Shown here in pieces: positions 13,621 to 26,149 of a DNA stretch of 64,000 nt (within the stretch, counting starts at the first letter, position 1; the number at the start of each line of letters is the position of its first letter). This stretch comes from Macrobrachium rosenbergii. Lineage: Eukaryota; Arthropoda; Malacostraca; Decapoda; Palaemonidae. The notes below the pieces were generated by a model. That model saw only the letters and a program-made list of their open reading frames with translations, ran no database searches and was not told the DNA's origin. The position numbers were made by a program, and so were the translations under genes. The stretch is from NCBI RefSeq assembly GCF_040412425.1, contig NC_089743.1:85382471-85446470 (forward strand). The letters run 5' to 3'.

Positions 13621-13920
13621 AAAAGGAATGATAATAACTTCGGTGCAGAATTTATATTTATTTTTCTTAAAGTCAATATTCTATGGTTGCGTCGCCTTCT
13701 TGATATAAAACGAAAAATGGATGAGTCACTGTTACAGTTATCAATATACTTATATATTCTTGCTCATTATGTTTTGTCTTAAATATAATTTTTATGAATC
13801 TCATGACTTTGATAGATTCTCATATCGGAAATACTATGGGACAACAAGGAAGAAAAAATAATTGTATCCCACACATTTTATCTTTAGTTTGAATTGAAGA
13901 AATAATTGTATCCCAAACAT

Positions 13921-14047
13921 TTTATCTTTAGTTGAAATTTAGCGGAAGACTAAAAGAAGCAAATCAAACAATGGCCAAGCCGACTAATATTTGGAGCTCA
14001 AATAGACTGAACTGCATATGTCAGTAAGTTTACATATTAATCTAGTA
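13921..14047 (+). pseudogene. LINE reverse transcriptase remnant, part 1
   Basis: GAAGACTAAAAGAAGCAAAT...GGAGCTCAAATAGACTGAAC parallels 1491-1560 of the first LINE fragment (GAGACTAAAAAATGCAAATC...AATCAAATAGACTGAA). It is cut at 14047 by the hAT element and resumes at 14466. Confidence 0.75.
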
Positions 14048-14457
14048 CAGCGGTTTTCAACCTGTGGGCCATGGGCAGCTCTGAGAGAGGGGGGGGGGGT
14101 CCCATGCCACGGACATCTTCAAAATAGTATTTAAAAAATTAAAAATAATTTACAGCATATGCAAGCCAGATTCATTCATAAGTGATAAAGTGTAGTTTGA
14201 GTTTTGATTACAATGCACATGATTTATTTACAGTACATGCGGGCCAGTGCTTTCTATCACAAATGAAAATGTATAAGTAATAAAGTGTTCTGAAAAATAA
14301 TTCAATAAATGAAAATGTAAAATTAATAAAGTGTTCTGAAAATGCTTTATAATAATTCCCTTACTATCATCATTACGCAATTCTGAGGGGCAGTGGGCCA
14401 TGGGTATTTAGGGATGTCAAAAATGGGCCATGGGCACAAAAAGGTTGAAAACCACTG
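14048..14457. mobile_element. Non-autonomous hAT element (MITE)
   Basis: It starts CAGCGGTTTTCAACC and ends GGTTGAAAACCACTG, the classic hAT terminal inverted repeat with the phrase 'gggccatgggca' just inside both ends. The 8 bases on each side, ATCTAGTA (14040-14047) and ATTTAGCA (14458-14465), agree at 6 of 8 positions, the expected size of a hAT target-site duplication. The 410-bp interior is AT-rich with no transposase. It interrupts the LINE fragment. Confidence 0.9.
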
Positions 14458-14465
14458 ATTTAGCA

Positions 14466-14890
14466 CGATACGGTGAATCATGGTATGGCAATGAAAGTAT
14501 TTGATGAAAGATTTTGCCGGTACGAGAATAAATTTTCAAGAAGAAGATCAAGGGCCAGAAGTCAGGGTAGAGTTAGGAATATCATAATCGAAATTACGAA
14601 GTTCCGTATGTAGATGAGATGAGATGATGATGAAAGGGAGATGATGGCGATGTCTTAGACACGTCCTTTGTACCACCCTTGGGAGAATAGTGCGTGAAAG
14701 TGTCAGCTGGGCTCCTCTGAGTACCATAATAATTAGACGATCCAAATCTACTCGTGTGAAAACTATGTGAAGGGAGGCTGGAGATAATTTAGAATTTGTG
14801 GAAATTAAAGAGACATAAGTTTTGGAAATTTGACAGAAACTCTTTGCTTCGACAGGCGATGATGATGCTGATTTTGGCAATGGTGGGTAT
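14466..14890 (+). pseudogene. LINE reverse transcriptase remnant, part 2
   Basis: Continues part 1 after the hAT insertion. VRNIIIEITKF-like residues near 14570, then L-R-H-V-L-C at 14654-14671, the counterpart of the WLGHVLC motif, then SKSTRVKTM-REAGD near 14738-14790, parallel to STWMRAMEREADRSGD in the first fragment. Frameshifts and stops abound. Confidence 0.75.
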
Positions 14891-15025
14891 CTAGTTATCC
14901 CCCCTGAAACCTGGTTAGGTTTCTTCGCAAAGTTTTTCTTATTATTTCTTGGGAGAGATATCTACTTATCGCCCTGAAACCTGGTTAGAGTTCTTCGCAA
15001 AGTTTTTCTTATTATTTCTTGCTAT
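14886..15025. repeat. Tandem duplication, about 68 bp
   Basis: CCCTGAAACCTGGTTAG and CTTCGCAAAGTTTTTCTTAT followed by TATTTCTTG occur twice in direct order. Confidence 0.85.
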
Positions 15026-15133
15026 CCCTCGAGGAAATATGAAAGATAAAATATTGTAAAAATTATAAATAATTTTGCAGTCTTCATTATCGTTTCACTT
15101 TTTTTGTTTTTGTCAGGTATCATCCTTGTTAAA

Positions 15134-15405
15134 GTTAAGTATATCTTAGTTTAACCAGACCACTGAGCTGATTGGACAGCTCTCTAGAGAGCTAACCCAA
15201 AAGGATTAGACTTATTTACGTGGCTAAGAACCATGGTTACCTAGCAATGGACCTACAGCTTATTGTGGAATCCGAACTACATTATGACGAGAATGAATTT
15301 CCATCACCAGAAATAAATTCCTCTAATTCTTCACTGGCTGACCGAGACTGAATGTTGGGCCAACAGCGTGCTAGCCGAGTTCTAGCCACCTAATGAAGAA
15401 CAAAT
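15134..15405 (-). mobile_element. tRNA-like SINE, diverged
   Basis: Begins GTTAAGTATATCTTAGTTTA and runs through GACCACTGAGCTGATT, GGATTAGACTTATTTACG and CTTATTGTGGAATCCGAAC to GCCGAGTTCTAGCC. Clearly more diverged than the 17.5-kb copy. The box B region is changed (GACTGAATGTTGG). Confidence 0.8.
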
Positions 15406-16152
15406 TTTGTAGTTCCACGTTTAAGTGACTATACTTATCGCTGAAAAAACAAACAAATCTATTGGTTATATTGCTATTCACTGACATATACTATATACGA
15501 AATTTAATCACTGCTCCGTGTCTTAAGCGTGTTAACTTTTTGGAGGAGATAAAACTCTCTTTATTGCATTTTACATAATACCTTAATTTGAATAACAGAC
15601 CCAACATCATTATTATACTGTTTTATGGCTTACTGATTAACAAACTCATTAGCAAGCAAGGTCTTTCATTAACAGCAAGTAAAACTTAACGGTTGTTGAC
15701 TTTCCTTACAAATCTTGCTCTCAATACGTTGCTTTGTCTTAGAATATTTTTTTGAATTTTAGAAATCTTGAATTCATATATCACCAGCAGGAATCACAGC
15801 GGAAAATTTTTTTTTTTTAGAAAAATATATAGAAAGAGAAAACGAAGAATTATTCACAGGACTGCACCCAATTGCCGGATGACTCCTCTTCCGAGAGAAT
15901 TAGCAGCCACTAAAGGAAGCAATGAAGCCGAGAAAATGATACAGGAGTGAACTAATGAAGTTACCTGTCCTCATTAGTGACATATTCGCTAGAGGATAAT
16001 TCACGCGTAAATTCTCTTAAGACAGTGAGTTCGTATCACCGCTATTTCTAACCTGAAGGCACTGACTCAGATATTTTGAGTGGTTTTCATTGTCAGAGAT
16101 TATAGACAGCCAATATTCCAGACCTGTTAATTAACATGCTGATTAATTATAC

Positions 16153-16155
<3 letters not shown>
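15406..16155. other. Unassigned AT-rich stretch
   Basis: Nothing recognised apart from short A and T homopolymers. Confidence 0.55.
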
Positions 16156-16156
<1 letters not shown>

Positions 16157-16189
<33 letters not shown>

Positions 16190-16203
16190 TGTGTATGTTA
16201 TAG

Positions 16204-16257
<54 letters not shown>

Positions 16258-16370
16258 AATATAAAGGAGCCCATAGAAACGCTGAAATGTGAAAATAAAG
16301 GCTATATTTCAGTGACCAAACTGTCTCTCTCTCAGGCAAATAGTGAATGAGAAAAAGTGACAGAAAAGTA

Positions 16371-16429
<59 letters not shown>

Positions 16430-16430
16430 A
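16157..16430. repeat. (TA)n tracts around a 115-bp core
   Basis: The core 16256-16368 (AAATATAAAGGAGCCCATAG through GAATGAGAAAAAGTGACAG) is framed by (TA)n on both sides, the same arrangement as the foldback cores elsewhere in the window. I believe it is a dispersed repeat, but no second copy is in view. Confidence 0.8.
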
Positions 16431-16789
16431 TAGATTAGGATGCTATCAAAATTAAGGTATATTTTTAAACGTTAATAAAAGATTCCTTTCACATCTGAAC
16501 TCTTGAGCTTTGAGATTGTGGCCATTTAATTAATTGGATTTTAATTCTAATTTCATTCATCTTATTAATCTTATTGCGACGGAACGCATTCGAAATAAGA
16601 CTCATATCTTTATTAATGAGGGTATATTTAAAGTATATTCTCATTATTCATTAAAAGGGAAGTATACATACCCTTTAGTACGCACGTGCACGCAGGCAAA
16701 CACATCTATATACATGGACATGTATAATTCATCCAATATCTATCTATCTATACACATACATGCATACATACACACATATATATATATAT

Positions 16790-16813
16790 ACAGTATATGT
16801 GTGTGCGTGTATG

Positions 16814-16890
<77 letters not shown>
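16790..16890. repeat. (TA)n microsatellite
   Basis: Pure TA after a short GTGTGTGCGTGTATG segment. Confidence 0.95.
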
Positions 16891-16892
<2 letters not shown>

Positions 16893-16899
16893 GAACAGA

Positions 16900-17520
16900 C
16901 AGAGATAAAATATTTACAGCTAAAAGACATTAACCCCAATATACTACAAGATTTTAGCAATTTGATTTTTGTCTTAAATCATGAATTTTTTTTTTTTATT
17001 TGAGGTTTGAAGTCGATTTTAAACTTATATTTTGATTGTTTTCTAATATATCAGTAAACGATACGTTGAGGTTGCGAGACCACTGCAGTTTTCGTTCAGA
17101 TTTGACCTTGACTGAGGACGAGTGATTCAGGTGCAGTGAGGTTTAGCCAAGTGTGCCTTTGGTGGCCTAAGCTGTACATTAGGTACATGCTAGCTAGTTG
17201 ACTGTGAAGGTCGGAGGAAGGGGCGAAGGAGAAACTTCACTTGAAAACAGAGAACCCGGGAGGAAACTTCGCTTAATCAAAGACAAACCCTTTAATCTGA
17301 AACCTCAGGGATAACGGTTACCTCAGAGGATAACTCGCTTTAATCAAAGTTACCTCATCCCAGGATGAATGGCGTATGGTGAAAGATACACAGATACACA
17401 CGTGTATACACACGTAGGTAGTGTATAAGTACATAAACTGAATCGTGCTTGTTATTGTGTCTATGTATAGGAGTATGCATAAGTTATAGTCAGACGGCTT
17501 CTCTCTTTACACAAAGTGCT
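16900..17520. other. Unassigned stretch
   Basis: Two imperfect direct repeats around 17225-17350 (AACTTC-CTTGAA/CTTAATCAAAG and ACCTCAG-GATAAC) are the only structure seen. Confidence 0.5.
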
Positions 17521-17522
17521 GT

Positions 17523-17791
17523 CTGCTAGTCTAAATTAAGTATACCTTAGTTTAACCAGACCACTGAGCTGATTAACAGCTCTCCTAGGGCTGGCCCGAA
17601 GGATTAGATTTATTTTACGTGGCTAAGAACCAGTTGGCTACCTGGCAACGGGACCTACAGCTTATTGTGGAATCCGAACCACATTATAGCGAGAAATGAA
17701 TTTCCATCACCAGAAATAAATTCCTCTTACTCTTCATTGGCCGGTCGGAGATTCGAACTCGCGGCCAGCAGAGTGCTAGCCTGCTAGTCTA
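17523..17791 (-). mobile_element. Full-length tRNA-like SINE with 11-bp target-site duplication
   Basis: CTGCTAGTCTA flanks the element at 17523-17533 and 17781-17791. On the minus strand it opens with GCTAGCACTCTGCTGGCCGC and box B GAGTTCGAATCTCCG, and ends with CAGCTCAGTGGTCTGGTTAA plus ACTAAGGTATACTTAA. Best single reference copy in the window. Confidence 0.9.
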
Positions 17792-18410
17792 GCCATGATG
17801 ACATGGTATCTTTCCTTTTTCCTTGTGAACAATCCGGCATTGCACATTTTCTACATCTGGCTTCACTGCTTCGTAAATATAATTTCTGTTATTGATAGAT
17901 GGCAAATACGAGCGTTTTTATTATTTCGTGGACTGAGATGAATATTTACTCTTGCGGAAAACAAAATCAAATGAACACCTCTTGAGAAATTTTAATCAGT
18001 TCCTGCTTGGTTATTACAATTCCGGTTAATAAAGGAAGACGAATAACGAAATGGCTTCAGTGAGGAAAAATAGGACTCAATTCAAGCTATAAAAATACAC
18101 TTGCCGAAAAAATACACATAAAAAGAAATGTAAAACATTGCAGCATAACATATCTCACTCGAAAAAAAAATGCCACACAAAAAATGCAATTGGTATCATT
18201 CTGCCACAAGCATTTTCAACAAAGGAAAGTTATAATTAACTTGAGAAAAGAGAAGAGCCGGAAATTTGGAGTGCTCTCGACAGAATTAGAAAAAAAAGAT
18301 AAAAAAAATTTACAATACAATGTCTTCCTGCTCTTGATATCCAGTTAGAGGTGGATAATGAGAACGCTGCATTGGTGTCTTTCTCTGCGACCAGTGTGCG
18401 TTAAAGCATG
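17792..18410. other. Unassigned stretch
   Basis: AT-rich, no recognised feature. Confidence 0.55.
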
Positions 18411-18411
18411 T

Positions 18412-18476
<65 letters not shown>

Positions 18477-18648
18477 ACAATTCATGAGTTGGAAAAGAAA
18501 CCGATGTTGTGTTGCTGTTGGTAGGAATATTAGTTTAAAACATGTTAATCTGAGAGAGAGAGAGAGAGTGGATTCGAGAAAGAGAACACGTGTTAAAAGA
18601 AACTGATATTGTGCTGTTGTAGTAGAATATTATTTAAAACATGTTAAT

Positions 18649-18716
<68 letters not shown>

Positions 18717-18788
18717 AATTCGTGGATTCGGAAAAGAAACCGATATTGTGTTGCTGTTGGTAGGAATATTAGTTTAAAACATGTTAAT

Positions 18789-18832
<44 letters not shown>

Positions 18833-18886
18833 TTGAGTTGAGAGATTAGAGAGGATAAGAGAATATTGACTTAAAAGAAAACATTT

Positions 18887-18944
<58 letters not shown>

Positions 18945-19024
18945 AGGAAAAGAAACCATCTTCTTTTTATTGGTAAGAATTCTGAGTTTAAATCGTGTTA
19001 ATTCGATCGATGGATCGATCGATC

Positions 19025-19064
<40 letters not shown>

Positions 19065-19070
19065 AAAGGA
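18412..19070. repeat. (GA)n cluster with repeated spacers
   Basis: Six GA tracts (about 18416-18471, 18553-18568, 18652-18712, 18792-18830, 18891-18942, 19030-19062) alternate with related spacers: AAAACATGTTAATCTGAGAG precedes several, and GGAAAAGAAACCGATATTGT follows. The whole behaves as a ~110-140-bp tandem unit with a variable GA core. GATCGATC repeats lie at 19005-19025. Confidence 0.9.
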
Positions 19071-19419
19071 TTCACCCGAGGATCTGGAAAGAGAAACCCA
19101 TACGCCGTTTAAGTTATGGTAAATCAAGGGGAAAAGTCATAACTTGTGGAAATCACCTCTGTTTCCATGGAATTGTGCGAAATTTGTGATTAATTCGCTC
19201 TATTTCGAAAATGATTTTAGGCTTATTTCACGTTAGTGCGAGAGTGAATTCATGATTAATCGACGTTAAATCGCGAATTCAGGTATTCTGAGAGTAATCA
19301 ATGGATTGGTGCGAATTTCGACCGTATATTTGGCTTAATTCAAAACTTCGTGAATTCAAAGGAAATCAAAATGCTACACTATCTTGAGAGTTAAATGACA
19401 CTATTCGAGAGTGATTTCA

Positions 19420-19860
19420 GGGTTTCAGAAATATAATCAATATTGTGTCATTTATACAAAAAAAAGTTTTAGTTAATTCAAATGAATTCAAGTATGAAAA
19501 TATAAACAGCGGTAAATCGATAAGTTTTGCAATTATTGGTAGGAGTATAGTGATATTTCAAATGAATTCAAGTATGAAAATATAAATAGTAGCGGTAGGT
19601 CGATAAGTTTTGCCCTTATTGGTATGACTGTCAAGAGATATTTCAAATAATTATAAATACAATGAATACATTTTCGGGATAATCAAAATATTCCGTTATT
19701 TATAAAAAAAAAAGTTTTAGTTAATTCAAATGAATTCAAGTATGAAAATATAAATAGCGATAGATCGATAAGTTTTGCACTTATTGGTATGAGTGTGAAG
19801 TGATATTTTAAATAATTATAAACAAAATTAATCCATTTACGGGATAATCAAAATTTCTTG
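19420..19860. repeat. Tandem duplication family, 2-3 units
   Basis: AATTCAAATGAATTCAAGTA plus TGAAAATATAAA recurs near 19475, 19558 and 19723. AGCGATAGATCGATAAGTTT-type text recurs near 19510, 19590 and 19757, and TATTTCAAATAATTATAAA near 19637 and 19805. Confidence 0.8.
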
Positions 19861-19869
19861 GCCCTTAGT

Positions 19870-20890
19870 TCATATTACGAGAGCCGGTTCCCGCTAATTC
19901 ATTAGCGAAATGATCAATTTGGAGAACAATTACCTCATTGTCGCTTGTGTGAATTTAGATGCATAGTTATAGCAAATTTAAGGACAAGTTTGTTAATTAG
20001 GCGACAAATCTATAATTCCTTATTATCCGTGCGAAACTAGAAAGTTAATTTCAAGAAAGGATTTTCTGAACTTCGAGAAAATCAATAATAACCTGATCTC
20101 CGTTTCAATTTCGATTTAATCTGGTTAATTCAAGAGAGATGACATCAATTCTAGGAACAATTAACAATATGAGTCTCATTGCTCTAATTCAGAACGCCAA
20201 TTCCCTTCAGTTCAAAGATATTCGTGGAATCAAAGAGATACTGATATTTAATTTTTCTGCACTAATTCGAACTTATGAATCATACAGGAACTATATTTTG
20301 TGGTCACTGATGCAACTTTTGAGCATCAATATTTTGTTGTCAATGGTGCGAATTCCAAACGCGCATTTTAGTTATTTAAAAAAAGAAAAATAAAAAACTC
20401 GGGAGCTAGAGGGCAATCATTGTTTTTGACAGTAGCGCAAAACCCAGAGGCTCGCCACTGTAGTGTCTCCAGAGCAGAAAGCGAAAATCCACCGATCAGA
20501 ATTTTTGCCGTGGCAAACATTTTTCCTCTTGCAATAATGGCATTCACATCCGACAGTTGGCTCTATGAAAGCAGAATTATTTGCAGCCAATGGCTGAAAT
20601 TAGCATTTGGTGCTTATAATACACATGAGCACTGATATGGCCGCCAATAGGCAAGTTTATATTTTGCTCTTAATGTGCGCGTCTGATGCTCACTGAAATA
20701 ACGAAGCATAAATGTATAAGTTGAAGTGAACGAACAGGTTTAAATTTTGCTTATTTTTTCGTATAATACAGTAAGGGATTACTGCATACACAATGACCTG
20801 TATTACTTGAACGTGTCTGTTTAAAATTCTAAGAAAAGCGTGCTTAAAACTTATGTACACGAATACACAAATTTATGATTTACATACATT
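19870..20890. other. Unassigned stretch
   Basis: Open frames of 84 codons (20139-20393) and 71 codons (20420-20635) match nothing I know and lack splice or promoter context. The sequence is rich in TTAAT and GAATTC-like phrases shared loosely with the preceding duplications. Confidence 0.5.
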
Positions 20891-21074
20891 TTTTCTCTTT
20901 ATTTATTAATTTGTTAATCAAATTTGCTTTTTTTTTATTAATAGACCTCTTCTTTCTACATTTCCCATTACCGTCTGTTACTTATTTCTCATGAACACCA
21001 TATTCTTTGGAAGCTTGAATCACAAGTCAAAGGTCCCTGTGGGCTTGCTACTTATTAATAGAGTTCATCCTCTA

Positions 21075-21130
<56 letters not shown>

Positions 21131-21150
21131 TAATAATAATAATAATAATA

Positions 21151-21204
<54 letters not shown>

Positions 21205-21248
21205 GAAAAATATAATAAAGGACTTGGCTTGTAAATAAAAACCGTATC

Positions 21249-21308
<60 letters not shown>

Positions 21309-21310
21309 TA
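20890..21310 (+). mobile_element. LINE 3' end with (AAT)n tail and (AAT)n(ATT)n palindrome
   Basis: The UTR text ACCGTCTGTTACTTATTTCT, GAACACCATATTCTTTGGAA, GCTTGAATCACAAGTCAA matches the copies at 12.9, 43.9, 34.4 and 46.7 kb and ends in (AAT)n at 21076-21150. This then switches to (ATT)n to 21205, forming a perfect-repeat palindrome. A further (AAT)n is at 21250-21309. Confidence 0.75.
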
Positions 21311-21608
21311 GACAGAGTATTTATCTTTGACATTACCATAGAAGCAAACTGAAAATCATAGATCATAATATTATCATGAAACGTGAGTGACGCTAAAAAT
21401 GATTTGATTAGAGATTACAGATATAATTACAGACCCTGAACACATGTAATGCTCAAATAAATAAATATTATGATTATGAATTAATTCCGCAGGGTTTACA
21501 AGTGGTATTTTCACTGCAGGTGTCTTTTAGGTAATAAAGGTAATATGAATATTTAGTCAAATATGTTCATAATATTCAGAATTATTTTGTAAGAAAGTTT
21601 TCATATTA

Positions 21609-21972
<364 letters not shown>

Positions 21973-22184
21973 TCCGGTTTTCATATGCAAGCCAAGTCCT
22001 TTATTTCCTATTTCTATTTCAGGCATCACGTGTGCTCCTTGAGAATTCTGTGTATGTGTTCGTGTGCATGAGAGTGAGAGATGAATAACTTATTCAGCTT
22101 CCTATCACGCGCTCTCGTTTTGTCCTCAAATCTGGTATCTCTGTGGGGTTCTGTTACAGACACAGACGCTTATACACAGAGCTG

Positions 22185-22560
<376 letters not shown>

Positions 22561-22664
22561 TTTTGCCACTTACATAAGATGACATCTCACGCCGCTGCAA
22601 CTACAGAAGTTTAGACCACAAAGCTTCCCAAACACTCCCTCTTTGCTCTGTTTTCTTATCGCAT

Positions 22665-22757
22665 GAAGAGCAGAAGAAGGAGAAGAGGAAGAAGAAGAAG
22701 AAGAAGAAGAAGAAGAAGAAGAAGAAAAAGAAGAAGAAGAAAAAGAAAGGAAAGTAG
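22665..22757. repeat. (GAA)n/(AAG)n polypurine tract
   Basis: Purine-only stretch of AAG repeats with a few interruptions. The Ser- or Arg-rich open frames overlapping it come from the repeat. Confidence 0.9.
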
Positions 22758-22764
22758 CAGAGCC

Positions 22765-23045
22765 AGTTGCCTCAAGCTCCCAGTGAGTAGCATTAGGGGA
22801 CGGCGACCTGCTAACGAGGCAGAGTCCTTCTTGAAAGTACACTTCGGCGAGAGCCCTTGAGTCTCTCTCGGTAGGGCTATGCACACGCACGGTAAGGGTT
22901 GTGATAGTGGTCCAGTCATGGTCCTCACAACAAACAACGGGAAGATTTTCTCTTGCGAGGCTGGACATTAAGGGGAGAAGGCCATGTACTCGCGAGATGA
23001 AGACAGTATGGGCAAGGTTAGACACTGCGTACAGTGAAATGGCTA
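22765..23045. other. Unassigned, GC-balanced segment
   Basis: Higher GC than its surroundings and open on the minus strand for about 90 codons beside the Ser repeat. No domain, splice context or homology is recognised, so I do not call it a gene. Confidence 0.3.
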
Positions 23046-23084
23046 AGTTTGTGAAATGCTCTGGGACTGGAGGTTACGGATTTT

Positions 23085-23275
23085 GTTTACTGGGTTACAA
23101 TTACGTGTTACGTGTATCTCGGTGGGTGCTTCTGTATATGGTTACAGTAATGTATTATGTTTAAGGGTGGGTGGTTTATATGGTTACAGTATGTATTATG
23201 TATCAGGTGGGTGGTTGTATATGATTACAATTATGCATTATGGATTATATATCAAGGTGGGTGGCTGTAGACTAG
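23085..23275. repeat. ~50-bp tandem repeat, about 4 units
   Basis: TATATGGTTACAGTA-TGTATTATG followed by GGTGGGTGG recurs near 23100, 23138, 23180 and 23222 with small indels. Confidence 0.8.
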
Positions 23276-23758
23276 CCGAAAACTTCCTACGAAGTGAATG
23301 ACAGTGCAAAGTAATTATAATATGACCAAGTTTATGACAAAGATTACACTTAAAAGAGTTACTAAGACATCAACTGCAGTTTAAGTGTACAGAAATCAAA
23401 GGAAATGACATGGCACGAACACGAACCTGAACCAATATGAAAACGAATGATCGCCCAAAGCCATTTCAAAATAGCTGCTTTTGAGAAGACGTGCCCTGAA
23501 TATTGAAGTTGAAACGCAGGGAACAAAGCAATCTTGCTCAGGTTTATAATACATATTTCTTCATACCACGGATTCCGGGAAGTTGTGCTTGATGTGATGA
23601 AAGTCGGAAGGTGATGCTGGTCTTTTGCAAAGAGTTTCCAGAATAATATTGTGCATGAGAAGTGCCTTAAGAATTCCCAGAGAGTGGTTTTTCGTCTACG
23701 TTGTTGCCCCCTTTGGTTGCATGTTTCAATTTTATTTAGTTTCCACAATAAATGTTTT

Positions 23759-23810
23759 TAGCTGTTAATCAGCTCAGGTGGTCTGGTTAAGCTAAGATAT
23801 ACTTAACTTT
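23759..23810 (-). mobile_element. SINE 3'-end remnant
   Basis: AGCTGTTAATCAGCTCAG, GTGGTCTGGTTAAGCTAAG, ATATACTTAACT: the last ~50 bp of the tRNA-like SINE only. Confidence 0.8.
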
Positions 23811-24004
23811 TAACTTTTTAGCTTGAGCAGTTTAGATGTAAATTTATTTGCACATTTAACCATTTTTAATTTAAAGGTTCGTTTTCTGTAAAATTCATTT
23901 AATCTCTGTTGATTTAAGCAGTGACGTAGGTATCTGGAGACTAGCATTTACAGTTACGTAGGAGAGGGGAAGGTATGGGGCAAACAACATTATTGTAGGG
24001 AAAA

Positions 24005-24006
24005 TG

Positions 24007-24071
<65 letters not shown>

Positions 24072-24213
24072 TTTATTCACATACACAATTGTTCTGTGCA
24101 TTAGTAGAATTATAAGAGGACCCATTCAAAACTGGATGGTATCTAATGGGTGTTTATTCAGAAAAAGTTACAAGCTTACTGGACAAGCAGTCCACATTAT
24201 CAAGTATCCTTTA

Positions 24214-24282
<69 letters not shown>
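24005..24282. repeat. (TA)n tracts around half of a foldback unit
   Basis: The core 24068-24215 (CACATACACAATTGTTCTGT, TGGATGGTATCTAATG, TTATTCAGAAAAAGTTACAA, CCACATTATCAA) matches the left arm of the foldback at 59797-60035 but lacks the inverted right arm. (TA)n lies at 24009-24068 and 24217-24282. Confidence 0.85.
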
Positions 24283-24288
<6 letters not shown>

Positions 24289-24775
24289 AATGTGTGTATG
24301 TGTGTGTATAATCCCGTCAGTCTTTATTGAGTACTACTGTTGCAGTAATAGTTGATATAGCCAAACAGCTCTGTCCTGAGCTGCCAATGGTTCAAGGCAA
24401 AACACAATAAACCTCAAGACTGAGGAGCCCCATATAAAGTCTTTATGGACCCCTTGGAAGGGAGGAATGCCCTCTAAGTAACAGGTGAAGGTTGATCAAC
24501 TGAGATACTGGGTATAAGAAACAGGTAATAGCAGCTCTCTGGCAGCCCTGTGTAGCGTGAAAGTTACCAAAGGCCTGGGGACAGAGGATTTGCAGCTTAA
24601 TACCCCATATTACTATTGGAAAAACAAAGTGAAAAAGATACAAAAGACTTGGGTTTTCCTGGAAATTTGTGGATGTGGTAGGGAGAGAAGACCTGGTGGA
24701 TAGTCCAGTCTGCCTAGGAAGAGAGCTGGATGTTCTGCCACTAAGAAGATGACTATATATATATATATATATATA

Positions 24776-24826
<51 letters not shown>

Positions 24827-25039
24827 TATATGTGAAAAGACTGCAATCAGTGTCACATTCACAATTTAACTACCGAATCGTGAAGGAACACTGCAAAACG
24901 TCTACGGCATTAGGCCTAGTTAGTTCATGAGTATACACACCTACAGTACAATGAACGCTTATCATTAGCTCATTGATCTCCTGTAATATTCTGCAACATT
25001 TCACTCTATTTTCTATATACTCTCATACTTCCTGGATGC
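24283..25039. other. Unassigned stretch with one (TA)n
   Basis: (TA)n at 24753-24824, interrupted once by GCATA. The rest is unrecognised. Confidence 0.6.
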
Positions 25040-25270
25040 TATTGCCCTTCGTTTTTAGTTTCCTGCAAAAAAAAAACTATTGAGATGGCCGTTTGTCTGT
25101 CCGCCCTCAGATCTTAAAAACTACTGAGGTTAGAGGACTGCAAATTGCTATGTTGATCATCCTCCCTCCGATCATCAAACATATCAAATCGCACCCCCCT
25201 AGCCTCAGCAGTTTTTATTTTATTCAAGGGTAAAGTTAGCCATAATCGTGCGTCTGGCACCTTTAGCTAG
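25040..25270 (+). repeat. Dispersed repeat family C
   Basis: CTGTCCGCCCTCAGATCTTA, ACTGAGGTTAGAGGACTGCA, AGCCTCAGCAGTTTTTATTT, CCATAATCGTGCGTCTGGCA: the same order as at 9850-10190. Confidence 0.75.
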
Positions 25271-25274
25271 GTCT

Positions 25275-25392
25275 ATCCTTCCTCATTCCTTTAACACTCG
25301 CGAGCGTATACTTTATTCACCGGCTAATTATCCTCCACTAAAGCTTTCCACATGACCAAACCATCTCAAAACATTTTGATCCCTCATTTTAT
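25275..25392 (-). pseudogene. LINE reverse transcriptase remnant
   Basis: On the minus strand the stretch reads D-Q-N-V-L-R-W-F-G-H-V-E-S-F-S-G-G and then hits stops. The L-R-W-F-G-H-V-E motif is typical of the C-terminal end of non-LTR polymerases. It is a different subfamily from the 1.2-kb and 14.5-kb fragments. Only about 120 bp is recognisable. Confidence 0.65.
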
Positions 25393-25544
25393 ACACACGC
25401 GCGCTTCTGTGAATGTTTGTGCATTTGTGTGTTCGCATGTATGTTAGAAATGAAAAAAAGATTATTTCCTGAATTCTTTTAGCGGCCAGTAAATAGTAGA
25501 CAACAATAATTACCTCATTATTTTCAGCTGCATAGGTAAACCAT

Positions 25545-25570
25545 AACAACAGCAGCAGCAGCAGCAGCAT
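25545..25570. repeat. (CAG)n, short
   Basis: Six to seven CAG units, followed by a repeat of GCATATTTCATTTTGTTAA about 30 bp apart. Confidence 0.9.
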
Positions 25571-25999
25571 ATTTCATTTTGTTAAGCAGCAGCTGCATAT
25601 TTCATTTTGTTAATCATCTACAGTAATTACTTTAGCTCGCGGGCCACACACACGCATGATAATTACTTAGCGCCAAAGAACGTGAATAAATGCGCTTGGT
25701 GGCTTTATCTTTATTCCCTAAAACTTGTGGACGCAAATTACGGCGAAAACGTTATGTTTGGAAACGCAGCGTGAAAACATTAAGCGTTACGTTGACAGTC
25801 CTCTGGGAAACTTTCTTTTGTTGAACGTACTCTAAATCTTCTATTCATTCGCGCAACGCATCTGGCGCGGAAATATGCAAATTAGTATTCACTGAAAAGT
25901 ATGTTAATAATGTCTTCACGCTCGTGGATAGCTGTTGGTGAGATTTTATTGCGATTCTAATTGCTCCAGTACCCAGTCTCTACAATGAAATTCAGAGCT

Positions 26000-26002
<3 letters not shown>

Positions 26003-26072
<70 letters not shown>
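26003..26072. repeat. (GA)n microsatellite
   Basis: Pure GA tract. Confidence 0.95.
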
Positions 26073-26075
<3 letters not shown>

Positions 26076-26149
26076 TACCCTTTCCAGATATTTTAATCAT
26101 AACACGACGGTCAAAATGTACCTTTATCGCGTCCAAAAATCCTGCATTC

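Noticed and set aside
22570..23025. Minus-strand open frame of 151 codons
   Set aside because: Half is poly-Ser from (GAA)n; the rest has ordinary composition but no recognisable domain or splice sites.
25545..25570. (CAG)n as a polyglutamine coding tract
   Set aside because: Only six or seven units with stops nearby in the frames checked; no exon context.
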